Origin: Blumeriella jaapii
Lineage: Eukaryota; Ascomycota; Leotiomycetes; Helotiales; Drepanopezizaceae
NCBI GenBank assembly: GCA_009599575.1
Contig: VWND01000066.1
Location: forward strand, 372,001-436,000
Direction of reading: 5' to 3'
DNA: 64,000 bases
The notes beneath the pieces were generated by a model that worked only from the letters and a program-made list of their open reading frames with translations, was not told where the DNA came from and did no database searches. A program made the position numbers and the translations under genes. Below are positions 26,404-38,373 of this stretch, piece after piece. Numbering within the stretch: the stretch's first letter is position 1; each line of letters opens with the position of its first letter.

Positions 26404-28259
26404 ATGCGTCTCTTCAAGTCTCTACTGCTCGTCTATAGCATCCTCTGCTCTCCGACCTCTGCATCCTCCGATTACCACGAGCAGCTCAACCTCCGGCCGC
26501 TCGATCCCTCTCTCCTCCTCGCGTCCTTCAACTTTCAGAGCAACACAAGCCTTGCATCCTTCGAGCAGCAGAACTTTAGATACTTCCCCAGATCGCTGGG
26601 TCAGATATTACAGCACGCGAATACGAGGGAGTTACATCTGAGGTTCAGTTTGGGGAGATGGGATGCCGAGAGCTGGGGCGCGCGGCCGTGGGGAGGGGCG
26701 AGAGAGGGGGGCACGGGTGTGGAATTGTGGGCGTGGGTGGAAGCCGAGACGGATGAAGAGTGTGTAGTTGAACGGCGCCTCAAGTCTGCATGTTGGAGCG
26801 CATTTGGCTAATCGAATCAGGGCTGATGGGCGGTGGTTGACGTTGACGAACGCGCTGTCGGGCCTCTTTTGCGCCTCTTTGAACTTCATCGACTCGACTC
26901 GAACGATTCGGCCTGTCATGTCTTTTGATCCTGTAGGCGACCATGTCAATTCTTCGGCGGAGTTTCTCCATTTGCTACATGGGACACTGCCGAGGGAAGT
27001 GGTTTGCACGGAGAACTTGACCCCCTTTTTGAAGCTTCTGCCATGTAAGGGCAAAGCGGGGATCTCAAGTTTGCTGGATGGGCATAAGTTGTTTGATGCG
27101 AGCTGGCAGAGCATGTCGATTGACGTGAAGCCTATATGCCCCTCGGATGAAGGCGAATGCCTATTGCAGATTACACAAACGGTTGATATGGTTCTGGACA
27201 TCCAGAGGTCGAAACGCCCGCGAGGTTGGTCAATTTTACTACGCCATATGTATACTCCTGCTAATTTTCTCAGACAATCCTATCCCAAGACCTGTACCTC
27301 AAGAAGAACTTAAATGCAATACTTCCAAACCCTATCATTCTCACGACACCTGCTTTCCATTAGATACTTCCGCCCAAGAAGATGAGTGGTCTCTCTCCCA
27401 GATATTTGGGCACCCCTTTAGAGGAGCATGTCCTTTGGCAACAGACGGTCTGGATCCTGTCTGTATCCACGTCCCACGCACCCGCAACGTCTACACTTCC
27501 ACCGGGGCCCAAGAACACCTTGACCCCTCGGGCTTCTCCCGCTGTTTCGGACTCGCGCCTGAAGGCGACTTCGAGATGATCCTCCTCTCTCAGGAAATCT
27601 CCGAGAAGTCCCCTTTCGAACAACCCCTCCTCTACGCAGAGCGCTCCTTTATCGGCTACGGCCAAGAACACGGCGGCGTGCAAGCCATCCTCACGAATCC
27701 CTCCCTCACCTCCTCCGTCGACTTCGTCTACCTTGAGACCTTACCTTGGTTCATGAAAGTCTATCTCCACACCCTGAAGGCCAAAATTAATGGCCAAGAC
27801 GAATCCGTCATCCAAGAGATGTATTACCGCCCAGGGCTGGACCGTAAACGAGGGACCCAGCTCGAAGTCCGCATCCTGATCCCAGCCAATTCTACAGTAG
27901 TCCTCACCTACGATTTCGAGAAGGCGATTCTCCGGTACACAGAGTACCCACCTGATGCGAACCGCGGCTTCGACATCGCGCCGGCTATTATTACCATCTC
28001 TGATAAGCAGACGGAGATCAGAACGACAACTTTATTGTTACCACTCCCAACTCCCGACTTTAGCATGCCGTATAACGTCATTATACTTACGAGCACGGTG
28101 ATGGCGCTGAGCTTCGGCTTCATCTTCAATCTGCTGGTGAGGCGGTTTGTGGGGGTTGAGGAGGCGGAGATGTGGGATCTGAGAAGTGTGAGGGTGAAGA
28201 TTGTGAAGGTTGTTGGGGGGTTGATGACCAAAAAGGTGAAGGTGGAGAAAGTGGAATAG
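26404..28259 (+). CDS. GPI16: GPI transamidase subunit Gpi16 (PIG-T)
   Basis: Part of the ER complex that attaches GPI anchors to proteins. Three exons (26404-26759, 26821-27224, 27274-28259) give 581 residues. The intron 26760-26820 (branch ggctaatc) joins TDEE to ADGRWLTLTN; the intron 27225-27273 joins KRPR to DNPIPRPV. Features: signal peptide MRLFKSLLLVYSILCSPTSA; luminal domain with NALSGLFCASLNFIDSTRT, LTPFLKLLPCKGKAGISSLL and DWRP-like SMSIDVKPIC; the family block CFGLAPEGDFEMILLSQE; YLETLPWFMKVYLHTL; ANSTVVLTYDFEKAILRYTE and DANRGFDIAPAII; one C-terminal membrane segment VIILTSTVMALSFGFIFNLL with a short basic cytosolic tail. Length and motif order match Gpi16. Confidence 0.95.
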
Positions 28260-28946
28260 TACATACAGTAAGTATGTATCTGGAAAGTTAATCCATATTG
28301 CACGATTCTACCAAGCTCAACTAGCCTTCTGGCGTGGAGCATCTTGCGTTTAATTTTTCTCGGCTGTCGTAATCCAAGGGCGGCAGTGTTCCTTTGATAT
28401 CGGTTCGCGGATACGCAAGTCATTTCATATCAAGCAGCGGCGGGTATCCTTCATTGAGCCCCGGTCCTTTTGGTATCCACCTTACTTGGCAATCAATGTT
28501 GTCATATCCTAGAATAGCATTTTCACAAACCAGTGCAACGGGGGCTTGCCTGCAACTGACATACCCCTAAGGATTGCATAAACTGAGCCGGCAAGATAGG
28601 AGTCATAGTTAAGCTTGAGTTTATTTAGGTAGAGGGGAGGTGAGGCTGTTTCCAGCAGATGGATTTTTGCCTACTCGTTTTACATTACGCTATGTCGTAT
28701 TGTCTTCGCTGATCATTCCCATCTTTTGTTAATAGTTGATGAGAAATAAAGCGAACATTCGCTCAGAAAGCTCAAGCTCGTCGGCATTACAAGATTCCAG
28801 CCTGTCTGTCTCAACACTAACTTGCTGCGTTACACTCGCTGCCCTCGAAGGCGACGTGCTGACTCACAGCGCAGTGACCGATGCTCCAAGCCTACCGCAA
28901 GTTACAAATGTAGCTGGCTGCCCACACTAGACACTCCTCACCCGAC
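28260..28946. other. Intergenic, no supportable gene
   Basis: Convergent 3' ends of GPI16 and the cutinase-like gene. Short open frames at 28736-28930 lack family features. Confidence 0.5.
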
Positions 28947-30006
28947 TTACTTGGGAGAAACCCGAGGAGCTCTCCGAGTCGCCGAGAAAGTCTCCGGGAC
29001 GATTTCCGAAAATCTTTTTGAAAAGGGCATCGAGAAGCTCGATGGAAACTTCCCTAGGAAACCCAAGGAAAACCCTAGATGCTTCTTGCCTTTGGTGGAA
29101 TTAGACTGTCTGACAACAAACTCTGCGGCTTTTCTCGCCTCAGCTTGGTACTACTCCAAGTAAGTATCTAACTTGTTAATCAAATTGGGGACATACCGAT
29201 GCGTGGGATTTCTGGCCTCGATATGGACCCCCACAAAGATCATCATTTTCATTACAGAGAACAAGAGTCTTTTCCCTAGGAATCTTTCCAAATTTCTTTT
29301 TGTGCAATGGATCTCCGAAAGTGACCACTATTTAAGCATTAGAGTCTTGTATTGCAAAGGGACCGGAGAAATTATACCTGAGTGTATTCTTTTCGTAGTC
29401 GACCGTGAGAATGTTTTCACTGCCATGTGAATTGTTTGAGCACCTGGTCTACTCCACGTCAGTGTTTGAATCTCGTGAACACAGATGGCATCGTACCCCC
29501 AGCCAGCCAATACAAATTTAGCATCTGTACATTCGGTTATTTCCAACGCGGTCAAGTAGTTAATTACTTGAACTCCCCACGTAGAACCGCCCTAATTGTT
29601 TCAGTTACACCATCAACGATGAAAGTATTCCTGGCAACTTACCGCCCTCCATATCAACTCGTCTGCTCGGTATTTGACTCCTGATAGACCATTAGAAATC
29701 AGTAGTCGGCGCCGTAAAGACCGTTCTGTAAGAAAGTCGCACAGACCTACCTTGGACTTTGAGATTCTCCGATCCGACCAAATTTGCAAGCTCGGCGAAG
29801 AATGGTGGGCCAACTCTTTCACCGACGTTTCCAGGCTCATCGAGCCCTCTTGCAAAAACGATTGTATATGGTTTGCATTCCGTGCTGTTGACAATATCCT
29901 CTCGAGTGTCGCTTGACTGATCGAACAGCTCCACTGGGTTGAGTGGCATGGCTTTTACTGCGCTTACCGCGCAGACCAGAAAAGGTAAGACAAACGTAAA
30001 CTTCAT
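28947..30006 (-). CDS. Secreted cutinase-family (alpha/beta hydrolase) homologue lacking the nucleophile serine
   Basis: Six exons (30006-29751, 29680-29643, 29591-29497, 29448-29378, 29327-29197, 29150-28947), introns 46-70 nt, all gt..ag, give 264 residues in one frame. Signal peptide MKFTFVLPFLVCAVSAVKAM; then cutinase blocks CKPYTIVFARGLDEPGNVGE and VGPPFFAELANLVGSENLKV; GGSTWGVQVINYL; CTDAKFVLAGW. The nucleophile elbow, normally GYSQG, is spliced to GWGPG, so Gly130 replaces Ser. The partner residues remain: VVTFGDPLHKKKFGKIP, CNENDDLC (Asp182) and KSHAS (His195), then YQAEARKAAEFVVRQ. About 40 extra C-terminal residues follow. Using the next acceptor one codon earlier gives GWGRPG, also without GxSxG. 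Expected to fold and be secreted but not to hydrolyse cutin esters. A TATA-like tract lies near 30150. Confidence 0.85.
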
Positions 30007-31403
30007 GGTGGGAATGCCGAGGATGAGCGATTGCTAGAAAAGAAACAGGAAAAGAAGTAAGAAGTTTAGAACGCACCACAGACTTGAGGAAAAGAGTAGC
30101 CATGTGAACTGACATGATGGGAAGCACGAAGACAAATAGAAGGGGCACACATATATAGCGACCATGATTGTCAAATGTCCGAAAATCGATACTTGCCACG
30201 CGTATCTCCTCGGGAAGGTCTGGTGTTCCATAATAATGCAAGACCTCCATTTCTCAGCTACTATAGTCCAGGTTGAGAACTACCGACGCTGTCTTCCATG
30301 ACAGCTCGCCTCAATGCATGGATATTTACTGACTCAAGATCGGCGCAAGCTGTACGTAACCCCTGTAGAGGAGCCTTCAAGCATAAGAAGAATTGTGAAA
30401 GCGAGAACACAATTAGAATGTCAAATGGGGGAGGACCCTGCAGTTACCTTGGCCCAGACCCGCCACTGAAAAAAGCGGGTAAAGGTGGCGGCGAAACGCG
30501 TATCATAAACACAGTGGGTTGTAGTCAGAAGCCTACGATCCATTGTAGGATTCAAATCCTATCAACGCCGCTTTGTTTCTTCCACATCAAGTCAAGTTTG
30601 ACAGCCAAAACGAGGACGGAGAAACAAAATGTAACGTCGAAATAGGGAGAGAAGAAAAGCGCGTGGCCAAAAAGCCTCAGATATCAATTATCTCTATAGT
30701 CATCCTAGGCGACGGCGCGCTGAATTTTACAGTAGTCCAGTATTCTTTTTCAAAAATTACTTTGTCGTAGGTCAAGTTGATCGACTACAGTATTATGTTA
30801 TAACAACCTTAAGGCAAAGCGTGCAACAGTACGTCATTGTGTACTTTCGCAACCCCATCGGCTACTCTTCTTCGAAGTAGCTTGGCATTACCCTTCGCGT
30901 CCTGCGATTCGGGCCGCCCCGTCCGAGTAAATGACTCGGACCGAAAACACCTCCGCCCCGAGGGTTAGAAACTGTATGCGCTGTACGCTACAATAAACTG
31001 CAGTTGGTCCATGTCAGAAGCTAGGTTAATATATTAGGACAAGAGCCATCTGGTCACTCGAGGCGGAAATATCTCCGCCCCGGGGTCGCGGAATATTCGA
31101 TTATTTTTTACAATACGGCGATCGAAGGTCCATCGTTGTAAAAATACTTTGTATCATTCAAGAGTTGGTGTTTTTGTTTTGATATTTCGCTTGTGGACCC
31201 TGCATATGACTACCCTCCACGATATAAAGGCAGACCTTCCTGTAACGGTTCGGTTTTTTCTTAGGGTTATCGCAGTACAAAATACAGTTATTGCAACGTC
31301 TCAACCGTGTATTACACAACCCCCTTTCGTGAAACCAATATTAATTAATGGTTGACCTCACGGTGACTACAGACCAGCTAATATAACGATTTAACCAATC
31401 GAG
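30007..31403. other. Intergenic transition zone, no supportable gene
   Basis: Promoter side of the cutinase-like gene, then increasingly AT-rich sequence. Two related GC-rich motifs with ctccgccccg (about 30949 and 31071) and nearby inverted gaggcgga stand out, but I cannot assign a function. From about 31,370 the text becomes transposon-derived. Confidence 0.45.
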
Positions 31404-31624
31404 TGTGACGACACGTAAGCTAGAGAACAGGTAGACGAAGGGCTTAGAATATCAAGGTGCAGAACCTGGAAGAGATTCTGCGGGAAGAGCTATATACAAA
31501 TAGGTTTAAGGTTCAACAAGGGCCGGAAGGCCGAAGAGCCGAAGGGCCGAAGGGCCGAAAATCCGAAAAGCCGAAGGGCCGAAGGGCCGAAGGGCCGAAG
31601 GGCGGAACAGGCCACGTCGTTACA
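31404..31624 (-). mobile_element. Relic LTR of a gypsy-type element (minus orientation)
   Basis: Begins tgtgacgacac and ends cacgtcgttaca, near-perfect inverted LTR ends. The right flank ctaccccctcgtcc is the complement of a polypurine tract, so this is a 3' LTR read on the minus strand with internal sequence to its right. No matching 5-bp duplication flanks it, so the rest of the element is lost. It contains a 9-bp minisatellite. Confidence 0.6.
31520..31604 (+). repeat. 9-bp minisatellite (gggccgaag)n inside the relic LTR
   Basis: About nine units of gggccgaag with small changes. In one frame it reads as a Gly/Arg/Arg/Ala/Glu-type repeat, but it sits within an LTR, so coding is unlikely. 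Confidence 0.85.
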
Positions 31625-31941
31625 CTACCCCCTCGTCCAAAAAAGAACGGAGTTATAAGATTAAAACGTAGTGAGCGTTCGCTTTCGAACGCAAAAATCA
31701 ACCCAAATATCAACCCAAAACCAATACAGTCCTCGCATACGTCCTTTGCAAGCCATCTTTGTAACGATCCAATCAGTCGGAAGGCTGAGATCAGTCAGCT
31801 GGGTGTCAAAGGGCACTGTCAAGGGCACGCCCCGACGATGACTAGTCAGTCAATGGACCGGGAGCAGTCATTTGCCGAAAGCAAGAACCATTTGCCCTAA
31901 GGCAGGATCAACCTAGATGGCCCCTAGGAATATAATCAGCC
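31625..31941. mobile_element. Fragments of gypsy-type elements between the relic LTR and element A
   Basis: 31625-31758 looks like the 3' internal end of the element owning the relic LTR. 31759-31806 (tgtaacgatccaatcagtcgg...) is a fragment of an element A-type LTR that lacks heavy RIP damage. The remainder is unassigned. Confidence 0.5.
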
Positions 31942-31946
31942 GGATC

Positions 31947-32216
31947 TGTGACGATCTAATCAGTCGAAGGGCTGGGAGATCAGTCAATTGGTCGCCGTAT
32001 TCATATAGTATGAAAAAACGAGCCTTTGATTTTGTAACAAAGATATTTATTTAAAATCAATAATTGCAAAAGGCAGAAGTTGCTAAAAAAAAAGAGCTTT
32101 ATATACATAAATAGTTTTCATAATTGATAGAAAAACCCACCAGAAAACCAGGGAGCTTGCAGCTATACGTAGTTGCTAGGGTGATACGAGAGGTAGCAAC
32201 AAAGTGAATCGTTATA
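31947..32216 (-). repeat. Element A LTR (left, 3' LTR of the minus-strand element)
   Basis: Starts tgtgacgatctaatcagtcg and ends gtgaatcgttata, a mutated atcgtcaca. It aligns over its full length with 38104-38373. Confidence 0.93.
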
Positions 32217-32459
32217 TTACTCTTCCGTCCGAAAAAAGCGCGCCTTCGAGCTTTTATTTATTAGTACGTCGCTATTCAAATAATCGTACGAATTCAAACT
32301 TTCGGAATACGCTTTCAGCCAATCTACAAGTTTTGCAAAAGGACCGGAAAGCTTTTTATGCGTCAAATAAAAGTCGCGCATCTTTAGAAAAGCATATATA
32401 AAATCAAACGCAAAGTACTACGTAAGATTTTTATTTAAATTTATTTAAAAAGCTTTATA

Positions 32460-33429
32460 CTAAAAGATTTTCCGCTGTATTCGACAAGCGATTAATTTTT
32501 CGATTTCGTATTTAAGCTTATTAATTATATTAATAAATTCAAAAGCTAAATTAATCTGATCTGAAAGCGCGTCGTCAGCTGTTTTACGCAGTCGATTAGC
32601 GTGAAAAACTGGATGTACGTTTATAATACTAAAAAAATCTAGCTTAAAAACGTTATCGAAAATTTTGGCTATAATTTTAAAAAAGCCGTTTGTAAAATTG
32701 TCGAATTTGCGAAAAAGCCGAAAAATCGGAAATAAACGCATATCGAGCTATACGTAATCGCTAATATTAAAATCGATCGCGCGGCGAAACTTATTCGCAT
32801 TTTTTTTTATTTTATCGTAAGCTTATTAAAAATGCGATTTAGCGAAGTTTCAAGCGTCGTAATAGCGGCGAGCGTACGTACGAACTTCGTTTGCGTTTAG
32901 CTTGTATAAAAAATTAGAAAAAAAAAAAAGTATCGAGCTTCCAGTTTTAATTAATATAAGAAGTATAATCGTATATAATTTTAAAAAATAAAAAGCTATT
33001 TAAACTTTCGTAAAAAAAAACTATTTAAGCGAAATCTATTATTAAAAGAAATTCGTTTTAATTGTTTTGATAAAAATTTACGAAAAATCGAAAGCGTTTT
33101 TGCAAATATTAGTTGTAAATTTCGATTTGATCGTCGGTTTCAGAATAAACGGCTGTCGAAAGCTTTAGTTGCGTATCGAATATTTTATTTAATTTAAACC
33201 AAAAGGTAAATTAATACTAAAAGCCACGATCGCTAATAATACTTTTTAAAAAGCCAAAATATTTGTATACGTGAAATATATACAGTTTAGCGAAGCTTCG
33301 AGCGTCGATATTTTTATAACAAAAAATCGAAATAGCTTGCTTGGAAAAGCGATTTATTATTACGAATACGTTGTCGTAATCGTGTTTGTTTTTGTAAAAC
33401 TGCAAAAGTTTATTATAACGTGTTTTCAA
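32460..33429 (-). pseudogene. Element A integrase remnants
   Basis: Minus-strand pieces match the gypsy integrase: IINRFSKQAISIFCYKN with FGFLKSIISDRGF (33217-33429, core domain with the DRG/DRD region), and VFKLDFFSIINVHPVFHANR followed by LRKTADDALSDQ (32460-32741, integrase C-terminal and downstream linker). Separated by stop codons. Confidence 0.82.
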
Positions 33430-34714
33430 AAGTAGTCAAAAACAAAAAAAGACTAAAAAAGGCCGGAGCGCTTATTTTTTGGAATAAATTTTTTTCGATA
33501 AGCGTAGTAATTGCGATAATATTATTTTACGAAAGCTGTTATACTTCGTTAATAATATTAATCCGAAAGCAATTGCGTAGTTTTGCGAGCGCTGGAATAA
33601 ACGGTAGAAATCTAATCGTATATTTTTTGTATAAAGGCCAAACGAAAATAATCGACGTCTGGTATTATTAAGCGACCGTAATATAATAGCAGATCGCGTT
33701 TAAATATATACGAAATATTATTAGCGTCGTTTTTTTTCGTAGCGTTTCGTACAGTTTTTTTTCGGAAAGCTATCAAGCTGTTAGCTGTGCGATTAGCGTA
33801 GAAAAGCTAGTTAACGACACGAAGTACGAAAAAAAGATCAGCTATTTTAACAATAAAAACAGTTATTTCGAAGGCCGTAAGAAATCGAAGTTTTTTAATT
33901 AAAAAGCGGTGATCGATTTGATCGGTTCGAAAAAGGGTTTGCAAGCGCTAAATGCGTTTAAAAAAGTTTTAACGGTCGAGTTCGTTCGTACGACGTGTTA
34001 ATGCGTTAGCTAAAAAGTTGTGTTTATTTGATTTATACGTAATAAGAAAATTGTAGTCGGCGAAAAGCTCGGCTTAGTATATTTGTCGAGCGTTTAAAAG
34101 TTTGAAAATTATAAAATATTTTAAGGCTTTGTAATTAATAATTATTTTGATCTAATAAACTAAACCAATTAGTTAGTACGAAAGTTGCTTAAAAATCTTA
34201 CGATTGCGAGCATTTTTTTATCGTATACGACGTAATTTAGCTTTGCGAAGGCTATGGTTTTGCTGAAATAAGCGATTAGAAGTCAGTCGTTATTATAAAG
34301 TTAAAAAAGCACAAAAGCTATTACGCCGTCGAAAGCGTCAGTTTTTAATATATAAAAAAAGTTTTGCTTGTAATATTGTAAAATTGGTATAATAATAAAG
34401 GCTAATATAAAAAAGTCGAAATTCTTCTGATATTTAAAAGTGAAATTGTAAAAAATGTTAGTTTTAATCAAATAAACCAAAGGTTTTGCAATTATACCGT
34501 AGTTTCGAATAAAACGTCGATAAAAATTACAAAAACCAAAAAAGCTTTATATACTTTTTATAATAATAAAAAGCTTTTAATAAGCGATTACGAAGACTTT
34601 TTTTAGATTTATTTTTAAGCTTTTAATAAAAATAATAAAGCTTAAATAACGGATCCGAGTAATATTAAATTTAAACTTTCGAATATCGGCTTGTAATTCA
34701 GCGTCAGCGAGCTT

Positions 34715-35338
34715 TTAAAGCATTTTGCGAACGTATATGGCGTGTTTTAAAGGGTCGGACGAGTAAATAAAAATATTATTCAAATATATAATATAAAAAT
34801 CGTTTAAATAATAAAAAAAAACGTCGTTTATATAGCGTTGGTAAATTGCGAATTTATTAATAAAGCCAAAAGGTAGCATTTTGCATTTATAAGCGCCGTA
34901 ACGCGTACGAAACGTCGTTAGTTTTTTATTAGCGAAATTTATTCGAATTTTATAAAAAGCTTGACGAATATCAAGCTTCGTAAAAATTCGTGCTTTCGAA
35001 AAACGAGCAAAAGTCTTATCGATAAAAAAGAAAAAGTAGCGGTCCTTACGAATAATATTATTAAAAGCTCGATAATCGATATAGAAACGCAATAAATCGT
35101 CGGGTTTTTTGGCGAAAAGTATTAAAATAGCGAAAAAAGCGGTGGAAAGTTCGATAAAACTTTTATTAAAATTATTTTGCAAATAGATTTTGATAATTTC
35201 GAGTTTTGAAATCGATATTTTATATAAAAAAATGTATTTCAGCTTTTTTTTATTTATAATAAGCTCGATTTTGTGGTCGTAGAGCCGGTAAAAGGCTAGT
35301 TCGTTACTGGCGGCTTTAGAAAACACGTGTTCGAGGTT
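34715..35338 (-). pseudogene. Element A reverse transcriptase remnant
   Basis: Minus-strand frame with LLRFYIDYRAFNNIIRKDRY, RIFTKLDIRQAFYKIRI, FRTRYGAYKCKMLPFGF and YLNNIFIYSSD. The catalytic YLDD box reads YLNN: both aspartates are changed to Asn, each a G-to-A transition on the coding strand. Confidence 0.9.
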
Positions 35339-36271
35339 TTTGTATTTCGGGGAAAAAAATTCGAAAAAAAATTTATTCGAAATTAGCTTTGCTAAATTGA
35401 TTAAAAAAGTCGAGATCGATATTTCGTTGGTTTTGAAACGTTCGAAAAAACTATAAAATTAAGTTTTAAAAGAAGTGTTATACGTAAAATCGTTTAATAT
35501 TCTGTCGATCTTATACAAAAAAATTAAAAACATTTCAACTGCTTTTTTTCTGAAAATCAGTTTAAAAGCGTATGCAATAATTTGGCAGATGAAAATTGGA
35601 TAAGCAATAGGTTAAAAGATTCGTTTTCGAATTAGTTATTTAAAAGATTCAAAAAATGGCTTGTTTAAATTATCGATTATATTAAACTAAAAGGCTATCG
35701 CGGCGAAAGTTTTTCTTCGGTTTTTAGTATAATTATTTTTCGTAAAACGAAAAAGCTATTTTAACGAAGAAAAAAAAAAAAAAAAAGAAAAAATAATAAA
35801 AAAAGAATCGTTAGCCTAAAAAAATAATGGTGTGATTTCTTATATTATTCTATTGGCGTCGCTATCGAAATTAACACCGCGAATAAAATTCGACTTTTTC
35901 GCGTTTCGTATAACGTCGTAAATCTGCCATAATTAGTCAAAGTTTTTATCACGTTTTACAACGTCGTTTTAATGGCGAGATTGAATTTTTCGGAGATATA
36001 AATAAAAAACTTTAATATAACGAGCGTAAAAAACTATAAGGGGATAAAACTTCGGCTAATAAAACTTGCGTTTATTACAATCTAATAAAACTTGGTGTTC
36101 GGCCAGCCAAGCTCTTTTTAAAATCATATTATAATTTCCGAAATTAATAATTAAAAAAAAAGTAAACGATTATATTCGGTTATTAATAATAAAATTAAGA
36201 AACGTAAAATATGTAATTAAATGGCCACGAGCTTTATTATACCTTTTTACAAAAAAAAAAACCGGAAAAAA

Positions 36272-38103
36272 TTAAATTAAAAGTTTTAAAAAAAAAAAAA
36301 AAAATTTAATCAGCGCCGAATCGATCAACGCATAACCGTTCGCTTTAAAATCGGCGAATGCTTTTATTTTGTACGAAAAGCCATTTTTAATAAGTATAAC
36401 GGAAATTATTAATAAATCGCTATTAAAAAGCTTTCGTACGTTAAAATAACGCATATCGCGTAATACGCTTAAAAAAAAGGTTTTGCTTAGGCCTGGGCGT
36501 TTTTTCGATTGGCGGAAAAGCTTTTAACTTTTTTATATGCGTTTTGGAAATCGTTTAAAAAAAGGTTTTCGTTTTTATTATTATTATCAGAAAACGAATT
36601 TTCGGCCGGTTCGATCTCGTTTATATTTATTAGCTTAGAAAAACTTTTAAATAAAACCGAAGATCGGCCCGTAAAAAGTCGTGCAAATTAGCCTCGAACT
36701 TTTTAATATAAAATAAAAAACGAACGTTGTTATTAGTCCGATCGAAAAAGAAAAACGCTAAGAAAAGCGTTTTAGCGAAAAAAAAAAAAAAAAAAAACAA
36801 AGGGCTAAAAAAAAGCTTGTGAAATACTTAAACGATTTTTATACGTACGATTTAACTCGTAGTACGCTTTGGTTAAAAACTTATTATTTTAATAAATAGT
36901 AAATTTGATTAAAAAGCGATTCGCGTATAAAATTCGTTTAGCTAATTAATTTTATTTTTTTTAACGAACGGCGGTAAGCCAATTTTTAAAAATCGTTATA
37001 CGCGCTTATTCCAAATGCAGCTTTTCTCGTAGACGCTTTGATATTTTATCGCGGAAAGCGTTCCGAAGCTGTTTATCGGTCCGTATTTAAACGTTCGCTG
37101 CAAAAATGGAAAATCGCAGATAAAAGCGCTAAAAGTCGTCGTACGTACTTATTGCAAGCATTTTGAATTCGTTTTCGGCCTTTTGAACGTTTGAAAAATC
37201 AGCCAAAAAATCGGCGATTTTTTTTATTAATTTTTCGGAAAGTATAAAATCGGAACGGTTTAAAATACGCGAAGTGAAAAACTTTTTCGCTACGCTTTCG
37301 GTTTGATCGAATATATAATTTTTGCGAAATCGATCGCTAGCGAAATAATTATAATAAAGTTCGAAGTTATCGAAAATTCTAGTTTCTTAATAGCGTGCTT
37401 TATAATTTTTACTATTATTTAGCTTAAACTTAAGATTCGAAACGCGTTTTATGCGAGCTAATCGAAAGTCAGCAGATAAATAAGAATTATAGCGTTTAAA
37501 AAGCGCGCTAAGGTTTTAGCCGTTATAAGAAGATTTAAAAAAAGTTCGCAAAAAACGTAGAAATTGATTTGCAGCGTTTGTTAATTAAAATAAAACGTTG
37601 CGAAAAAAAAAAGAAGCAGCAAATTCGCGATTAGTAAAAGCACGTTCGATAAATTCTATTAAACGCTTTGATTAAAAGGTTTATCGCAGTCGTATAATTT
37701 TTAAAAATTGTCGTTTACGCTTTTGCGCTTTTTTTAATTGATTTTGCAAAAGTTTTAACTAAACGCTTTTAGCGCTAGGCTGCAAAAAAAAAATGGCAAG
37801 CGAAATGGTTAGCGCTTTGCTTTTTTTTTTGTTTTTTTTTCCTCGGAGAAAGAATTGTTTTTTAAAAAAAAAAGCTTTTGAAAAAAGCTGCTTTTTCGCT
37901 AATTAAAAAAAGAAAAGTTAAAATATAATAGCAGAAGCTGAAAAGCTTTGTTAAAAGAAAAATCGTTAAACAAAAGCTATTTTTCGCGAAATGCGGAAAT
38001 AAGCTTTTTTACGACCGGTCGATCATTTTAGTGTAATTCGTAAAGAATTCGAGAAAAAAAATAGTTTACGCCGTTGCTAGCGTAAAAAAAAAGTTATTAA
38101 TAA
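36272..38103 (-). pseudogene. Element A protease and gag region, heavily mutated
   Basis: 36272-36454 retains YALIDSALIKFF, resembling the retropepsin ALIDSGA..FI motif with the Gly lost. Upstream of it (36.5-38.1 kb) the expected gag region shows no readable domain. Confidence 0.5.
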
Positions 38104-38373
38104 TATAACGATTTAATTAATCGAAGGGCTGGAAAATCAGTTAATTAGTCGCCGTGTTTATATAATATAAGAAAACGAGCTTTTGATTTTGTAACAAAAA
38201 TATTCATTTAGAATTAATAATTGCAAAAGGCAAAAGTTGCTAAAAAGAAAAAGCCTTATATATATAAATAGTTTCCATAATTAATAGAAAGACCTACCAG
38301 GAGACCAGGGAGCTTGCAGCTATACGTAGTTGCTGGGGTGACACGAGAGGTGGCAACAGAGTGAATCGTCACA
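38104..38373 (-). repeat. Element A LTR (right, 5' LTR of the minus-strand element)
   Basis: Same length as the left copy. Its left end is more mutated (tataacgatttaattaatcg), its right end ends perfectly in atcgtcaca. Confidence 0.93.

Larger units (their letters stand above)
31947..38373 (-). mobile_element. Element A: full-length Ty3/gypsy LTR retrotransposon, RIP-degraded
   Basis: Two 270-bp LTRs (31947-32216 and 38104-38373) bound 6,427 bp. The flanking 5-bp duplications ggatc (31942-31946 and 38374-38378) are identical, which proves a single insertion. On the minus strand the order is protease, reverse transcriptase, integrase, integrase C-terminus, as in Ty3/gypsy. Every ORF is broken by stops and the internal DNA is extremely AT-rich. 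Confidence 0.95.

Noticed and set aside
30500..30590. tRNA-like sequence with ggattcaaatcc
   Set aside because: The T-arm-like palindrome (taggattcaaatccta) has a six-base loop, not seven, and no matching acceptor stem or D-arm exists at tRNA spacing.
31404..31624. Complete solo LTR insertion
   Set aside because: The LTR ends are present, but the flanks (tcgag and ctacc) do not match and the right flank is internal element sequence, so it is a fragment.
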